Of a stretch of 64,000 nt of DNA, positions 1-9,023 are shown one piece after another (position 1 is the stretch's first letter; each line of letters begins with the position of its first letter). The notes under the pieces were generated by a model. It had not been told where the DNA came from and did no database searches. It saw only the letters and a program-made list of their open reading frames with translations. The stretch comes from Pseudomonas sp. FP198 (lineage in GTDB: Bacteria; Pseudomonadota; Gammaproteobacteria; Pseudomonadales; Pseudomonadaceae): the NCBI RefSeq assembly GCF_030687895.1, contig NZ_CP117452.1:1939501-2003500 (forward strand), read 5' to 3'. The translations under genes and the position numbers were made by a program.

Positions 1-1295
1 AACGGGTCGCGCATGCCCAGGGACGGCTGGACGAAAGCGAGGCCCGGCTGACGAAGCTCGACCCGCAATCGCCGGAATACACTCGGGAGCTGGCGCGTCG
101 CGACCAGCTCAAAGGCGAGTTGGCGAGCCACACTCAAGCCTTCAAGGTGGCAACCGATGCTCATCTGAAATTGATCGAAGTGGCCAACGCCTGTGCCAAG
201 GCGGTGAGCGAAACAAGCGCAAAAGTGCATGCCTCCGGCATCAACACGCCAGGCGCTCGGCAAGCCGACGAAAAAGCCCTCTCCAGTGCGGCGCAAGCGT
301 TGTTGAGCCGTTTGCAAATCATCGAGCTGCTCGGCGAGTCGGCGCAAAACAAGGAGGAGCTTAACCAGGAGCTTTTCCACGAGCTGCAGGCCAGGCTCCA
401 GGCCCACATGGAACGTGAGTCGGAAAAATACCTGGAGGAAGTCCGCAAGGCCGAGGCGTTGCAGAAAACCATGGGCTGCATCGGCAAGGTCGTCGGGGCG
501 ATATTGGCCATTGCAACTATCGCCGCCGGGGTCTTGACCGCCAACCCGGTGCTGATCGCGGTGGGCGTGGTCGGCGCGGCCGTGATGATCGCCGATTCGG
601 TGATCAAGGACCAAACCGGAGTGTCGTTCATGGGCGAAGTCATGAAGCCGCTGACCATCGTCATGCAGGAAGCCATCAAGCTGTTCACCGAGCTCTACAC
701 CAGGCTGCTGGTCGGCCTGGGCGTCGATGAGGACAAGGCCCGGGAAATCGCGCAGATCGCCGGCATGATCCAGGGGATCGTCGCGACGCTGGCCGCCGTC
801 GCGCTGGTAGCCGTGGTCGGGGCGCAGGTGATCGGGCCGATGCTCAGCGCCGTCGCTTCGAAACTCGCCTCGATGGTTGCCCAGGCCGCACCCGCGGCGA
901 TGCAGGCGATGAAGCAAGTGGCAACCTCGGTGGGCAATACGCTGACCCAGATGCTGACGCAACTGCGCAGCGTCATAACCAACGGCGCCGATCCCGTAAC
1001 GCTGGCGCGCTATGCCGCCAACCTGGAGATCACCCAGGCAATCACCGAATTCGGCAACGTGGCGGTGCAAGGCGGGTTACAGATCAAGAGCGGCCAGCAC
1101 CAGGCCCAGGCGGCCGTGCACCTCGCCGATGTGCGGGTGCGCATGGCCATCAGCGAGGAAGTCACCACCTACCTCACCCGAGTGGTCGAGGACTACGGCC
1201 AGGCGATGCAGGCCCGTACCCGTCAGATCGAACAACTGTTTGCCGACCTGCAACGAAGCCATTCCGTCAGCCTGCAAATGGCCCGGCACGTCTGA
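1..1295 (+). CDS. sipB: Type III secretion translocator SipB/IpaB-like (SctE), 5' end missing
   Basis: This is the large hydrophobic translocator of an SPI-1-type injectisome, which with SipC forms the pore in the host membrane. The frame stays open from base 3 to the stop at 1295 with no start codon of quality, so the gene begins upstream of the window; the TTG at 120 is internal. The visible 431 codons have a charged, helical, coiled-coil-like N-terminal part, then two long hydrophobic stretches (roughly bases 480-615 and 755-870), which is the usual two-membrane-segment layout of SctE proteins, then a helical C-terminal part. A sipC-like gene follows after 24 bases and a sipD-like gene after that, the standard sipBCD order. 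The chaperone sicA expected in front lies outside the window. Family assignment is by domain layout and context. Confidence 0.85.
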   Translation, partial: RVAHAQGRLDESEARLTKLDPQSPEYTRELARRDQLKGELASHTQAFKVATDAHLKLIEVANACAKAVSETSAKVHASGINTPGARQADEKALSSAAQALLSRLQIIELLGESAQNKEELNQELFHELQARLQAHMERESEKYLEEVRKAEALQKTMGCIGKVVGAILAIATIAAGVLTANPVLIAVGVVGAAVMIADSVIKDQTGVSFMGEVMKPLTIVMQEAIKLFTELYTRLLVGLGVDEDKAREIAQIAGMIQGIVATLAAVALVAVVGAQVIGPMLSAVASKLASMVAQAAPAAMQAMKQVATSVGNTLTQMLTQLRSVITNGADPVTLARYAANLEITQAITEFGNVAVQGGLQIKSGQHQAQAAVHLADVRVRMAISEEVTTYLTRVVEDYGQAMQARTRQIEQLFADLQRSHSVSLQMARHV

Positions 1296-1319
1296 CATCC
1301 CATCCGACAGGAACCCATC

Positions 1320-2399
1320 ATGACCCTCATTACCACCACGGCCGGGATCGTTCCCGCTGCCGTTCACCACGACTCGTCCAACGACACAGGGCCGAGCGGA
1401 CCTTCGCGGGACAAGTCCCTCGCGGGTTCGCCGATGCTCGACCGGATCACCGCGAAGCAGGTACTCCAGGACAGCCGGTTCCCGACGCCACCGGTTACGG
1501 AGCTGGAAAACCGGATCAACGCCTATCAGCCTACTGAATCCGATCGAAAGGACTTCGATGAAGCCCTGTCGAGGGTCGGCGAAGACGTGCGCAACGACCT
1601 GGTGTTTGATCCGGGCGCCTGGGAGAAACACGCCAATGTACTGGTGGCCGCGATCATCGCGTTGAACATCGCCCGGGTCGCCAACGCGCAGTTACGCGGC
1701 CACTTCGGCGTCATGGCCGCCGAGGCGGCCAAAGCCCAGGGAGGGGCTATCGTCGAGTCGGGCCGGGCGGCGCTCAACAGCGCCATCACGGCGGCGGCCG
1801 TGTCCGGCGCCATTGCAGGCTTCGCCATGGTCAAGACTTTCCAGGGCCAGAACCTCAAGCATGCGGATATCGACCTGAACAAGCGCAACACGCTGGATGC
1901 CGGCAACGTTGAGCGCGACCTCAAGCTTGAGCGCGAGCGCAATGACTGGAATCCGGATGCCACCTACAAGATCAAGACCCTCGATGACTTCGGTCGCCCG
2001 ATGACAGTCGATTTCAAACCCAAGGGGGCGGCACTGACACAGCAGGAACAGGCCTGGTTCGACGGCGAAATCCTCAAGGCCCAGAAGGTCGGCCAGACCT
2101 CCGACTGGTTGAGCCAGATGGGCAGCAAGGGCATCGAGAAGAAACTGGAAATCGGACGCGCACTCAACGCGATGTCGATGAGCATGAGCCAGGTCGTGGC
2201 GAACACGGTACGCATGGCCGAGCACGCGGCGCGGGAAAAGGAGGTGTTGATGCAGAGTGCCCAGACCAGCCAGAAGACCTTGGGCGATGAGGTTGGGCAG
2301 AAGGACGCAGCGGAAGCGGCGCTGTTGCAAAAACTGATGGAGATGGTGATGCAGCTCTTTCAATCGCGTAGCGATGTCATTCGTGCCCTGACGGCCTAG
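1320..2399 (+). CDS. sipC: Type III secretion translocator SipC/IpaC-like (SctB)
   Basis: This is the minor translocator, the partner of SipB in the host-membrane pore; in Salmonella SipC also touches actin. The 359-residue product is close to the length of IpaC (about 363) and shorter than SipC (about 409). It has a polar N terminus, a hydrophobic region at about residues 107-180 that could hold one or two membrane segments (with AAIIALNIA and AAAVSGAIAGFAMV), a charged middle and a helical, Met/Gln-rich C terminus. The start ATG at 1320 lies 24 bases after the sipB stop. A Shine-Dalgarno-like GGA lies in the spacer. It is placed between sipB and the sipD-like gene as in Salmonella and Shigella. 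Confidence 0.85.
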   Translation: MTLITTTAGIVPAAVHHDSSNDTGPSGPSRDKSLAGSPMLDRITAKQVLQDSRFPTPPVTELENRINAYQPTESDRKDFDEALSRVGEDVRNDLVFDPGAWEKHANVLVAAIIALNIARVANAQLRGHFGVMAAEAAKAQGGAIVESGRAALNSAITAAAVSGAIAGFAMVKTFQGQNLKHADIDLNKRNTLDAGNVERDLKLERERNDWNPDATYKIKTLDDFGRPMTVDFKPKGAALTQQEQAWFDGEILKAQKVGQTSDWLSQMGSKGIEKKLEIGRALNAMSMSMSQVVANTVRMAEHAAREKEVLMQSAQTSQKTLGDEVGQKDAAEAALLQKLMEMVMQLFQSRSDVIRALTA

Positions 2400-2410
2400 G
2401 AGTCAATCAG

Positions 2411-3411
2411 ATGATCATTCAAGGGTTCACCCCAACCAACCACCGACTCACCGAACCGAACACCGCAGCCTCGCCACCGACACCCCCCGAAATGCCCGCC
2501 GCCGTCAGGCCTGGATTTGATCTGGCGGACCAGTTGGAACGCTCGGTAAAAAAACTCGATCGACATCTCGACCGCGCGTTCGACGGCTCGACCGGGCAGG
2601 CCAAGGGGGCGCGCTACGAAATGTGGGCGCAGCAACTGCAGCAATGTTTCGCCGTGATGACCTACAGCATCCAGGCGGCGCCCCTGAGCGGGGACAGCTT
2701 AAGCAACTGGCAGACAAGCAGGACAAGATTCTGAACAACCTTTACGAACAGCGGACCCCGCCGGAAATCGGTGCGTTCAATACCGAGGAGCCCGAGGACT
2801 TCTTCAAGAAATTGCGTGACCTGATCGACCTGATCAAGAACGGCTACCTTGCCGGCTATGAACATATCATCAAGGCCTACTCGGACTTTTTCGCCGAGTT
2901 CAACTCGAAAATCACTGCGATGATGAAGGATTGGGTCGAAGGGGCGAACGACGGGAAGGAGGTCAAGTTGAATGCGGGCGCATTGCACGCCGCATTGACT
3001 GAGCTTATCGCCAAGTACACCCATCCGGAGTCTGCCTCGGTTCTTTTTCCGAAACCAGGTGATGAAGGAGCCAGCAAGCAAGAGGCAGAGAAGTGGCTTA
3101 AGGCGCTGGGCCTGCCCCCGCAATGTCTGAAGGAAAATGCCGATGGCACCTGGTGCGTCGTCATTGATACAGGCCCGCTTTGGAGTATGACCGGCAGTTT
3201 GCCGTCCAGCGGCACCGTAACGTGGGACACCGCCAGGTTCAACGCCTGGCAAACCGGCTTCAACGCCCAGGAAGAACGCATGAAAAACATGCTGCAGTCC
3301 TTGACGCAGAAATATTCGAACGCCAACTCATATCACGATAATTTCAACAAGACGTTGTCGGCGCATTTGAATCAGTTTGCGGATATGTTGAAGGCGATGT
3401 TGAGTTTTTAG
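2411..3411 (+). pseudogene. sipD: Needle-tip protein SipD/IpaD-like (SctA), disrupted by a one-base frameshift
   Basis: This gene encodes the tip protein that caps the needle and controls translocator release. The frame opening at ATG 2411 (preceded by TAGGAG at the sipC stop) runs to a stop at 2734. The conserved remainder, starting with KQLADKQDKILNNLYE, is in the next frame from about 2701 to 3411. Joining the frames by restoring one base at about 2680-2700 gives a protein of about 333 residues, matching IpaD (332) and SipD (343). The C-terminal end (YHDNFNKTLSAHLNQFADML) resembles the IpaD C-terminal helix. Short C4 and G4 runs sit at the break, so a lost homopolymer base is plausible. 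There is no classic slippery heptamer with a following structure. As written, only the first 96 or so residues would be made in the correct frame. Confidence 0.8.
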
Positions 3412-3517
3412 AAAAATCACTTTGCCTGGCTGTTATTTTTTATAGTGCGAGTGCGAGCTCCATAAAAATGGTTTTTGGTGTGATTTGGTTTTTTAATAGT
3501 AAGTGTGGTGGGGCGAG
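3412..3517. other. AT-rich spacer between sipD and iacP
   Basis: This 106-base gap is strikingly AT-rich next to the GC-rich sip genes, with several T runs. No hairpin with a T tract is obvious. The base composition change begins here and continues through iacP and the effector gene, consistent with a separately acquired segment. Confidence 0.5.
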
Positions 3518-3787
3518 ATGGTCTCTGGGTGCGAAGTGGAGCGGCAAGTGGTGGAGGCGTTGTCCGACTATCTATCGGGTGACGGGCTGAGCGTTAATCG
3601 GGCGTCCCGACTGGTTGAGGATTTATACATGGACTCGATGGGCATGGTTGAGATAACGCTGTTGTTGAATTCGATTTTTTGTATCGAGTTGTCAGCGCTT
3701 GATGTTGAGCAATGGGCGACAGTGATGGACGTTGCTTGCTCCGTAAGCGGAGCGGTAATCAGAGCAGGGAATGGCCATGCTTGTTAG
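3518..3787 (+). CDS. iacP: IacP-like acyl carrier protein of the type III island
   Basis: This is a small acyl carrier protein of 89 residues. It has the phosphopantetheine attachment motif D-S-M (Ser40) in the context LVEDLYMDSMGMVEI, followed by the usual acidic helix II. Salmonella iacP (82 residues) sits in the same island close to sipA, and is linked to translocator and effector secretion. ATG 3518 is preferred over an upstream GTG at 3503 because GGGGCGAG lies directly before it and the resulting length fits the family. The gene overlaps the start of the effector gene, which suggests coupled translation. The base composition is poorer in GC than the flanking sip and prg genes. The acyl carrier assignment is firm; the specific IacP role is inferred from context. 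Confidence 0.8.
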   Translation: MVSGCEVERQVVEALSDYLSGDGLSVNRASRLVEDLYMDSMGMVEITLLLNSIFCIELSALDVEQWATVMDVACSVSGAVIRAGNGHAC

Positions 3788-5623
3788 AAGTCATTCCGTT
3801 CCAAATGTTAATACTTTTGATCGTGCGGCGTGCTCGAGATTTGAAGAAAGCAGGGCTGTTAGAGGCGAATGCACATCAGGGTTTTCTGTATTCATGCATG
3901 ACGCATCTGATTCAATGTTGAGGCGAGTAGATGCCGTCATCCAAAGGCTTAATCAAAATTTATCTTCCCGATTAAATGGCGAGTCGCTTGAAGTCTTGAG
4001 CTTGGCAATTGTCAATAATGACTGCTGGTCGAGTGACCTCGTTTTAGCTTGGAAATACGATGCCAGTGAAGAGCCCCATATCGCGTTCCACCAGGGTAGG
4101 GAGGGATGCCCGATAAGTCCGGATATCATTAGCAACGTACTGATGCGGACTGTCGAAGTAAGCCACGACGGTAAAGGCGACTACGTGGCAGAGGGATGTG
4201 GAGGACATTGGGAGGCCTCAGGGGACGAATCGTTTTTTAAATTGATGCTCGCCATTAAAATGGGCGTTGCGGTGGAAAATATCAGCGAACAACAAGCTGC
4301 TGGGTTCCGACGTGAAATGATTGCAGTGATTACGGAGCAGCGTGTTGTTTTAGCGGGGCGGTTGATGGTTAGCGGGATAGGCGACTCGAGAGTAGGGAAC
4401 ACGATAGACGTATTCGATACTCCGTTCAGCTCGGCTGCGAGCCAGCCTATCCAGATGCAGCTCAATCCAGACTGGGTGAACCCAGAAACGAGATTGGCTT
4501 GTAAGTACTCGCCGGTGATCGTCAATGAGGCAGCTGATCCGGATGTACTGGAAAGCATGCAGGCCATTTTGGACAACCGAATCAAAACATGTCGAGAATT
4601 GTCCATGGAACGCGCGATGCCGGGTGACGGTGGCTGGTTTTCATTTCTGCGGGGCCCTCAGTTACACCAGCCTCATTTACACAGCGGGACGGTTCCGACA
4701 ATTGTAATCAGCGGCGGAAGTGCGAATAAATTGGCAGCTGAACTGAGTAAAGATTACAGTTTGGTATGGCACCCAAAAAATATGAGCAGCGATCTTGATC
4801 GTGCTGAGCCGGTTTATTTGCTTGTGCATAAAATGGATTATCCAAGCTACGCTTCTGCCATGAAGGAAACGCTTGCAGAAAATTCTAACCTGCACCTGGT
4901 TGGATGGGACGGTGGAGAACTTACCGGGTTTGGCGCTGCAAGAGCCTCTGCGCTGGCCTTTGCCGATACATTGCCGTATAGCCCGAACAGAATTGTCATG
5001 GTCGATCAGGATGTTGTAAAAACTGAGCAGACACGTCCCACAAACCCACAGGTTCGGAAAAATATAGAACAACTGCATCAGCTGACAGAAAAGCCGGTTG
5101 TGGGTTACGGTGTCGGTTACCCTACACGCCAACAGTCTCCCCGACCTTTTCAAATACCGGGGCTCCTGAGCTGTCTGATTTCAATTCGCCAGCGCAGCAA
5201 TTTGTATCCATCAAGGCGCCTTTTCGTATGAAGTGGGATGACGGTATGTATCCACCCTATATGGTGGCGGGAGGAGAGGACATGTTGATGGGGCAAAAGT
5301 TAGGATTGATTCAGGATAAAAAGAACTCGGTGCTGCTGGCGGAGAGGATAGTAAAGAAGGAGCTTGAAGGTGCTTCTGATGTACCGAACGCTTACTGGAA
5401 TGATAGTCGTGTTAGAACCCTGGAGAAGATTTTTGAAAGAGAACGTACTGTGGCTGTTGAGTTTGAAGGAGAGCGGATGAGCCTTGAAGATTTGATGGTT
5501 AAGTTCAAGAGCAATGGTTGGATTCAGTCCCATCCTAGCGCGGAGTCTTATAACGTAGCGGCGTGCATTGTCGAGAGGGTAATCTTGCGTTTAAACAAGG
5601 AGCTGGCTAAATCGACACCCTAG
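3777..5623 (+). pseudogene. Putative type III effector with glycosyltransferase-like C-terminal half, frameshifted
   Basis: I do not recognise this protein. The first frame runs from the start (ATG 3777, six bases after AGGGA; ATG 3771 is also possible) to a stop at 5231. A second frame, open from about 5120 to 5623, continues the protein. Joining them by restoring one base at about 5118-5150 gives about 615 residues. The N-terminal 290 residues have no clear motif. The rest has a GT-A-like series: a beta strand PTIVISGG, a further strand VYLLVHKM, a helix ARASALAFAD, a DxD-like VMVDQD (about residue 410), and, in the second frame, Y-P-P-Y followed by GGEDMLMG, which resembles the acidic C-terminal site of GT-A enzymes. 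It lies where sipA/sptP effectors lie in Salmonella, overlaps iacP, and is AT-richer than its neighbours. Effector status and enzyme class are inference. Confidence 0.6.
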
Positions 5624-5932
5624 AATCAAAATTGAGGCGTGGCGCCTTGGAGTTCTCAGAGCTCGTTCCATTTTGATAGATTCAATGTCGTGGCGTGCAG
5701 ATGTACACAAAGCTTTGTTTCTATAGATATTGGATTGCTGATTGAGGTGATTGATTTTTTAGATTCTGGCCATAACCTACAATTCGTGTCGCGGTTTCCT
5801 ACGTCTACAGCATCCAAATCCTACGGACTCCTCCCAAACATCTTCCTATAGTCACGCAGCTCGTCTCCCGAGCCTGATCACACCCCGGGCTCGATCGCGC
5901 TTCAGTAACTTTCTATAGAGAAATCCCTGCGT
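5624..5932. other. Intergenic region upstream of the HilA-like gene
   Basis: This 309-base gap separates the effector gene from the HilA-like regulator. It is AT-rich at first and returns to higher GC near 5870. It contains only a weak 70-codon frame with no plausible start or family features. It must hold the promoter of the hilA-iagB-prg-org operon, but I cannot point to convincing -35/-10 elements or direct repeats. Confidence 0.4.
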
Positions 5933-7246
5933 ATGGACAGTACAACTGATCAAACACCGGCTCAGTCATATGTTTTTGACCGCTGGTTATTGCAAAGCGA
6001 TGGAACGCTGATGCGAGAGGGACAAGGAGTTCACGTTCCACCCAAAGAGTTGCAGGTGCTGCGCCTGTTGTTGCGGTCGGCGGGTACGGTCGTCCACAAG
6101 GATTACCTGCTGGATCATGTCTGGCCGCGAATGGATGCGGCGGAGGAGTCATTGACCCGTTGTATCTATGCACTGCGCAAATTGTTCAGGGAGGACAAGG
6201 ATTACATTGCGACGGTTTACGGCCAGGGTTATCGATTCACCGGTTGCGTGGTTGAACTCGATGTGCCGAGCCAGGCGAGGGTGATAGTGCCGTCGCTGGC
6301 GGTTTTGCCTTTTCGTCACCTGGATGACATGGCGGCGCTGGATCTGCAGGACCTGATGATCCGTCAACTGACCACGGCATTCGGCGAGGCGCTGCACGTC
6401 ATTCCCTCGGGGCTGATCGCGTCCGCCCTGGTATCGGCGGATTCACGGTCGCTGGCCGGGCGACTGTCGGCAGATTATTGCCTGAGCGGGCGTCATATCG
6501 GCTTGGGTGAACAGCGACACTGGTCGGTCGAATTGATTCGTGGCGGTGACCAGGCGCTGCTGCATGGGCAGACGCTGGACGCCCTCGACCGAGGGGAGGC
6601 ACTGGGCGCGCTGACTTGTCTGGTCGCCCAGCGTGTGCCCGGCTTGCGCCCCATGGGTGATCGTTGTGGGTCTTATCCGGTGGCGATGGCCTATCTCAAT
6701 GGCTTGTGCTGCTTGCAGCAACACACGGCGCAAAGTCTGCGTGATGCGCTGGTGTTGTTCAGGCATTGCTTGAAGCTCGATGCCGGGTATGCGCCGCCCT
6801 GGTGTGGTGTGGCGGATGTCTGGCTGGGGCAGGTGATGATCGGGTTGGGCGAGCCGGAGCGGGCGATCGAAGAGGCGCATTCGGCAGTTTCCCATGCATT
6901 GGCGCTGGATCCCTGCGGCATCCCGGCATTGACGCGACTGGCGCTGCTGACCAGCCTGCGCGGCTGCGATCAGGCGGCCCAGGTGTTGTTCCGGCGCTGC
7001 CTGTTGTCGGTCGACCAGGCGGATGTCCACTATTTCCATGCCTGGCACCACTGGTCCTGGCAGCGCAGCGATCAGGCTGCGCGGAGTATCGACAAGTGCC
7101 TGCAACATGATCCAGGGGGTGTCCGGGCGCAAGCCTTACAGGCTCGAATCGGGCTTGGGCGCGATGGCGAATCGGTTGGTGCCTGGGCGTATCGGAACCT
7201 GCAACCGGGAGGCGGCCGTCATGTCCATGAGCGGTGTCTGGCATGA
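5933..7246 (+). CDS. hilA: HilA-type transcriptional activator of the type III island
   Basis: This 437-residue regulator starts with an OmpR/ToxR-type winged helix (about residues 12-104, with PPKELQVLRLLLRSAG, a recognition helix around EESLTRCIYALRKLF, and the wing YGQGYRFTG). A middle region starting SLAVLPFRHL resembles the domain that follows the winged helix in CadC/HilA-like proteins, and the C-terminal half is TPR-like helices. Salmonella HilA (553 residues) has the same order and activates prg/org and inv/spa genes. There is no receiver domain and no membrane segment, so it is expected to be cytosolic and not phosphorylated. The stop codon overlaps the iagB start (ATGA at 7243), placing it at the head of the prg/org operon. 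The shorter C-terminal half compared with Salmonella is notable. Confidence 0.8.
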   Translation: MDSTTDQTPAQSYVFDRWLLQSDGTLMREGQGVHVPPKELQVLRLLLRSAGTVVHKDYLLDHVWPRMDAAEESLTRCIYALRKLFREDKDYIATVYGQGYRFTGCVVELDVPSQARVIVPSLAVLPFRHLDDMAALDLQDLMIRQLTTAFGEALHVIPSGLIASALVSADSRSLAGRLSADYCLSGRHIGLGEQRHWSVELIRGGDQALLHGQTLDALDRGEALGALTCLVAQRVPGLRPMGDRCGSYPVAMAYLNGLCCLQQHTAQSLRDALVLFRHCLKLDAGYAPPWCGVADVWLGQVMIGLGEPERAIEEAHSAVSHALALDPCGIPALTRLALLTSLRGCDQAAQVLFRRCLLSVDQADVHYFHAWHHWSWQRSDQAARSIDKCLQHDPGGVRAQALQARIGLGRDGESVGAWAYRNLQPGGGRHVHERCLA

Positions 7247-7707
7247 GCCGGCGCGGGGCTCGCTGGTTTCGTTGGCCGCTTTACCTGAGCCTGATAGTGA
7301 GCATGCCTCAGGCGCACGCCTTCTGCTGGAGCAAGGCGGGCGAGGCGCATGCGATCGAGCCCGAATTGCTGCAAGCGATTGCCGACGTCGAATCCTCCCG
7401 GCGCTCCGATGTAATCAACCACAATGGCAATGGCACGCGTGATATCGGCCTGATGCAGATCAACAGCATCCACCTGCAACGATTGCGCGCCCGGGGTATT
7501 ACCGAGCGACGTTTGCTGGCCGAACCGTGCCTGTCGGTGGAGGTCGGCGCATCGGTGCTCGCCGGGTTCATCAAGCGTTACGGTTATAACTGGATGGCGG
7601 TCGGCGCTTACAACGCGGGAAACTCTCCCGACCGTCAGGCCGCGCGGATACGTTATGCGCGCAAGGTCTGGCAGCGCTATCAAGAGCTCACCCAAGCCCG
7701 GGAATGA
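7243..7707 (+). CDS. iagB: Lytic transglycosylase IagB of the type III system
   Basis: This is a periplasmic peptidoglycan-cleaving enzyme of 154 residues that makes room in the wall for the injectisome. The start ATG 7243 overlaps the hilA stop by four bases (an in-frame GTG at 7234 is less likely). A signal peptide (WPLYLSLIVSMPQAHA) precedes the mature part. The SLT fold is visible: catalytic Glu in ADVESSRRSD, then GLMQINSIHL, and GAYNAGNS near the end, which are the three signature segments of the Slt/IagB/VirB1 family. The cysteines in HAFCWSKAG and LAEPCLS match the disulfide pair common in IagB-like enzymes. It lies between hilA and prgH, again with overlapping ends, so it belongs to the same transcript. 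Confidence 0.9.
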   Translation: MSRRGARWFRWPLYLSLIVSMPQAHAFCWSKAGEAHAIEPELLQAIADVESSRRSDVINHNGNGTRDIGLMQINSIHLQRLRARGITERRLLAEPCLSVEVGASVLAGFIKRYGYNWMAVGAYNAGNSPDRQAARIRYARKVWQRYQELTQARE

Positions 7708-7835
7708 CGGCCCCCTTGGCCCGGCGGGTCGGTAATTCTGATCCTGCGCGGGCAGCGATCGACAGAATCCCATCAGGAAGCCCACGGACGGATTTCCTAC
7801 CCTGCCTGCTCACTTGCCTCGCCGGAATTTCTACA

Positions 7836-9023
7836 GTGACAGTCCCGACGGCCGCCGTTCTACAGCGCTATATCCTGCGGATCTTCAACGGTCCGTTGCA
7901 GGGTGCCGAGTTCCCGCTGGGCGAAGGCTCGACCTTGTTTGTGGTCGGGCCTGCGCAGGTGCTGGGGAACGAAGCGCGTTGCGCCAGCATTCCCGTCAGT
8001 ACGATCTACGTGCCGCTGGAACAGGGTGGATGCAATTTCGAGGTATTGGCCGATCAGGCCACTTCCGATGGCACGCCGGTGCGGCTGCTGGGCGATTCGG
8101 TGGAGGTACGCCACTGTGCCTTCCAGGTCCGGGGCTGGATGGGGGGCCTGGAAATTGCCTTGCGTCCCGAAAACCAGTCCTGGGCTCCCGGACTTTTCAC
8201 CCTGCCGGGCAGCGAGCCGATTCACCCAGATGCTTTGGAAAGCTGGACTGCGCCGTCGATGCGCTGGGCTGGTGGCGGGTTGGCACTGCTTGTGTCGGTG
8301 ATCGCCACAGGTTTCTGGGGGCTGCCGGAGCCGACGCCCGAGGCGGATATCCAGGCATTGATCGCTGGGGCCAGTACGAAGGCGCAAGTGTTGCGCGGCC
8401 GTGATGGTTCGGTCTACGTCTTTGTCGCTTCCGAGCGCGATGCCGGCTGGAGTCGGCAGGTACTGACGCGTCACGACACTTTGGCCGGTCAGGTGTTGCT
8501 GATCGATCAGGAGCGCCGTCGATTGGAGCAATTGTTGGTCGATCACGATCCGCAACTGGCCTGGCATTTCCTCGATCTCAAGGACCCCTCGGTGCCGCGT
8601 CTGCTGCTCAGCGCGCAACGCAATGTGCTCACTCCGGACAAGCAGGCAGGGCTACTTGAAGTGCTGCTCGCGGCGGCGCCGTATGCCAGCGACATCGTGG
8701 TGCAGATGCAGGACGACGCGCTGCTTGCCGACGCGGCGCAAGGTGGCCTGGAACGGCTTGCATTGGGTTTCGAGCGGACCGAGCACGAAGGCGGCGTCAC
8801 GTTCGCCGTCGAAGGCAACCTGCAGGACTACGAGCTGGCCGCCGCGCGCGGGTTCGTCGATGAGTTTTACCGGCAGTGGGGTAATCGTCATGTGCATTTC
8901 ACCGTCGAGCTGAAGGACGACGCGCTCAAGGGCAAGTCGTTTCAAACCGGCCCGCAGGGCTACGTCAAGACGAGTGCTTCGTCCTGGCATTTTTCCCAGA
9001 CAAACACAGTAGGTGACGAATGA
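7836..9023 (+). CDS. prgH: Inner-membrane ring protein PrgH-like (SctD)
   Basis: This is the outer of the two inner-membrane ring proteins of the needle complex. An N-terminal FHA-like cytoplasmic domain (YILRIFNGPLQGAEFPLGEG) is followed by one membrane segment (about GGLALLVSVIATGFWGLPEP) and a large periplasmic domain, matching PrgH/MxiG. The start is uncertain: the frame is open from ATG 7704, which overlaps the iagB stop (439 residues), but the first 44 residues look unlike the family. GTG 7836, with GGAA eight bases upstream, gives 395 residues, very close to Salmonella PrgH (392). I use 7836. The stop overlaps the prgI start by four bases (ATGA at 9020). No cysteine-rich or other oddity is seen. 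Confidence 0.8.
   Translation: MTVPTAAVLQRYILRIFNGPLQGAEFPLGEGSTLFVVGPAQVLGNEARCASIPVSTIYVPLEQGGCNFEVLADQATSDGTPVRLLGDSVEVRHCAFQVRGWMGGLEIALRPENQSWAPGLFTLPGSEPIHPDALESWTAPSMRWAGGGLALLVSVIATGFWGLPEPTPEADIQALIAGASTKAQVLRGRDGSVYVFVASERDAGWSRQVLTRHDTLAGQVLLIDQERRRLEQLLVDHDPQLAWHFLDLKDPSVPRLLLSAQRNVLTPDKQAGLLEVLLAAAPYASDIVVQMQDDALLADAAQGGLERLALGFERTEHEGGVTFAVEGNLQDYELAAARGFVDEFYRQWGNRHVHFTVELKDDALKGKSFQTGPQGYVKTSASSWHFSQTNTVGDE

Noticed and set aside
120..128. TTG at 120 as the start of sipB.
   Set aside because: The frame continues open and helical to base 3, so the codon is internal and the true start lies upstream of the window.
2690..2705. Programmed minus-one frameshift in sipD.
   Set aside because: A minus-one slip would restore the frame, but there is no slippery heptamer and no conserved programmed shift is known in this family; a lost base is simpler.
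5639..5851. A 70-codon plus-strand frame in the gap before hilA.
   Set aside because: GTG start without a ribosome site, no family features, and composition like non-coding DNA.
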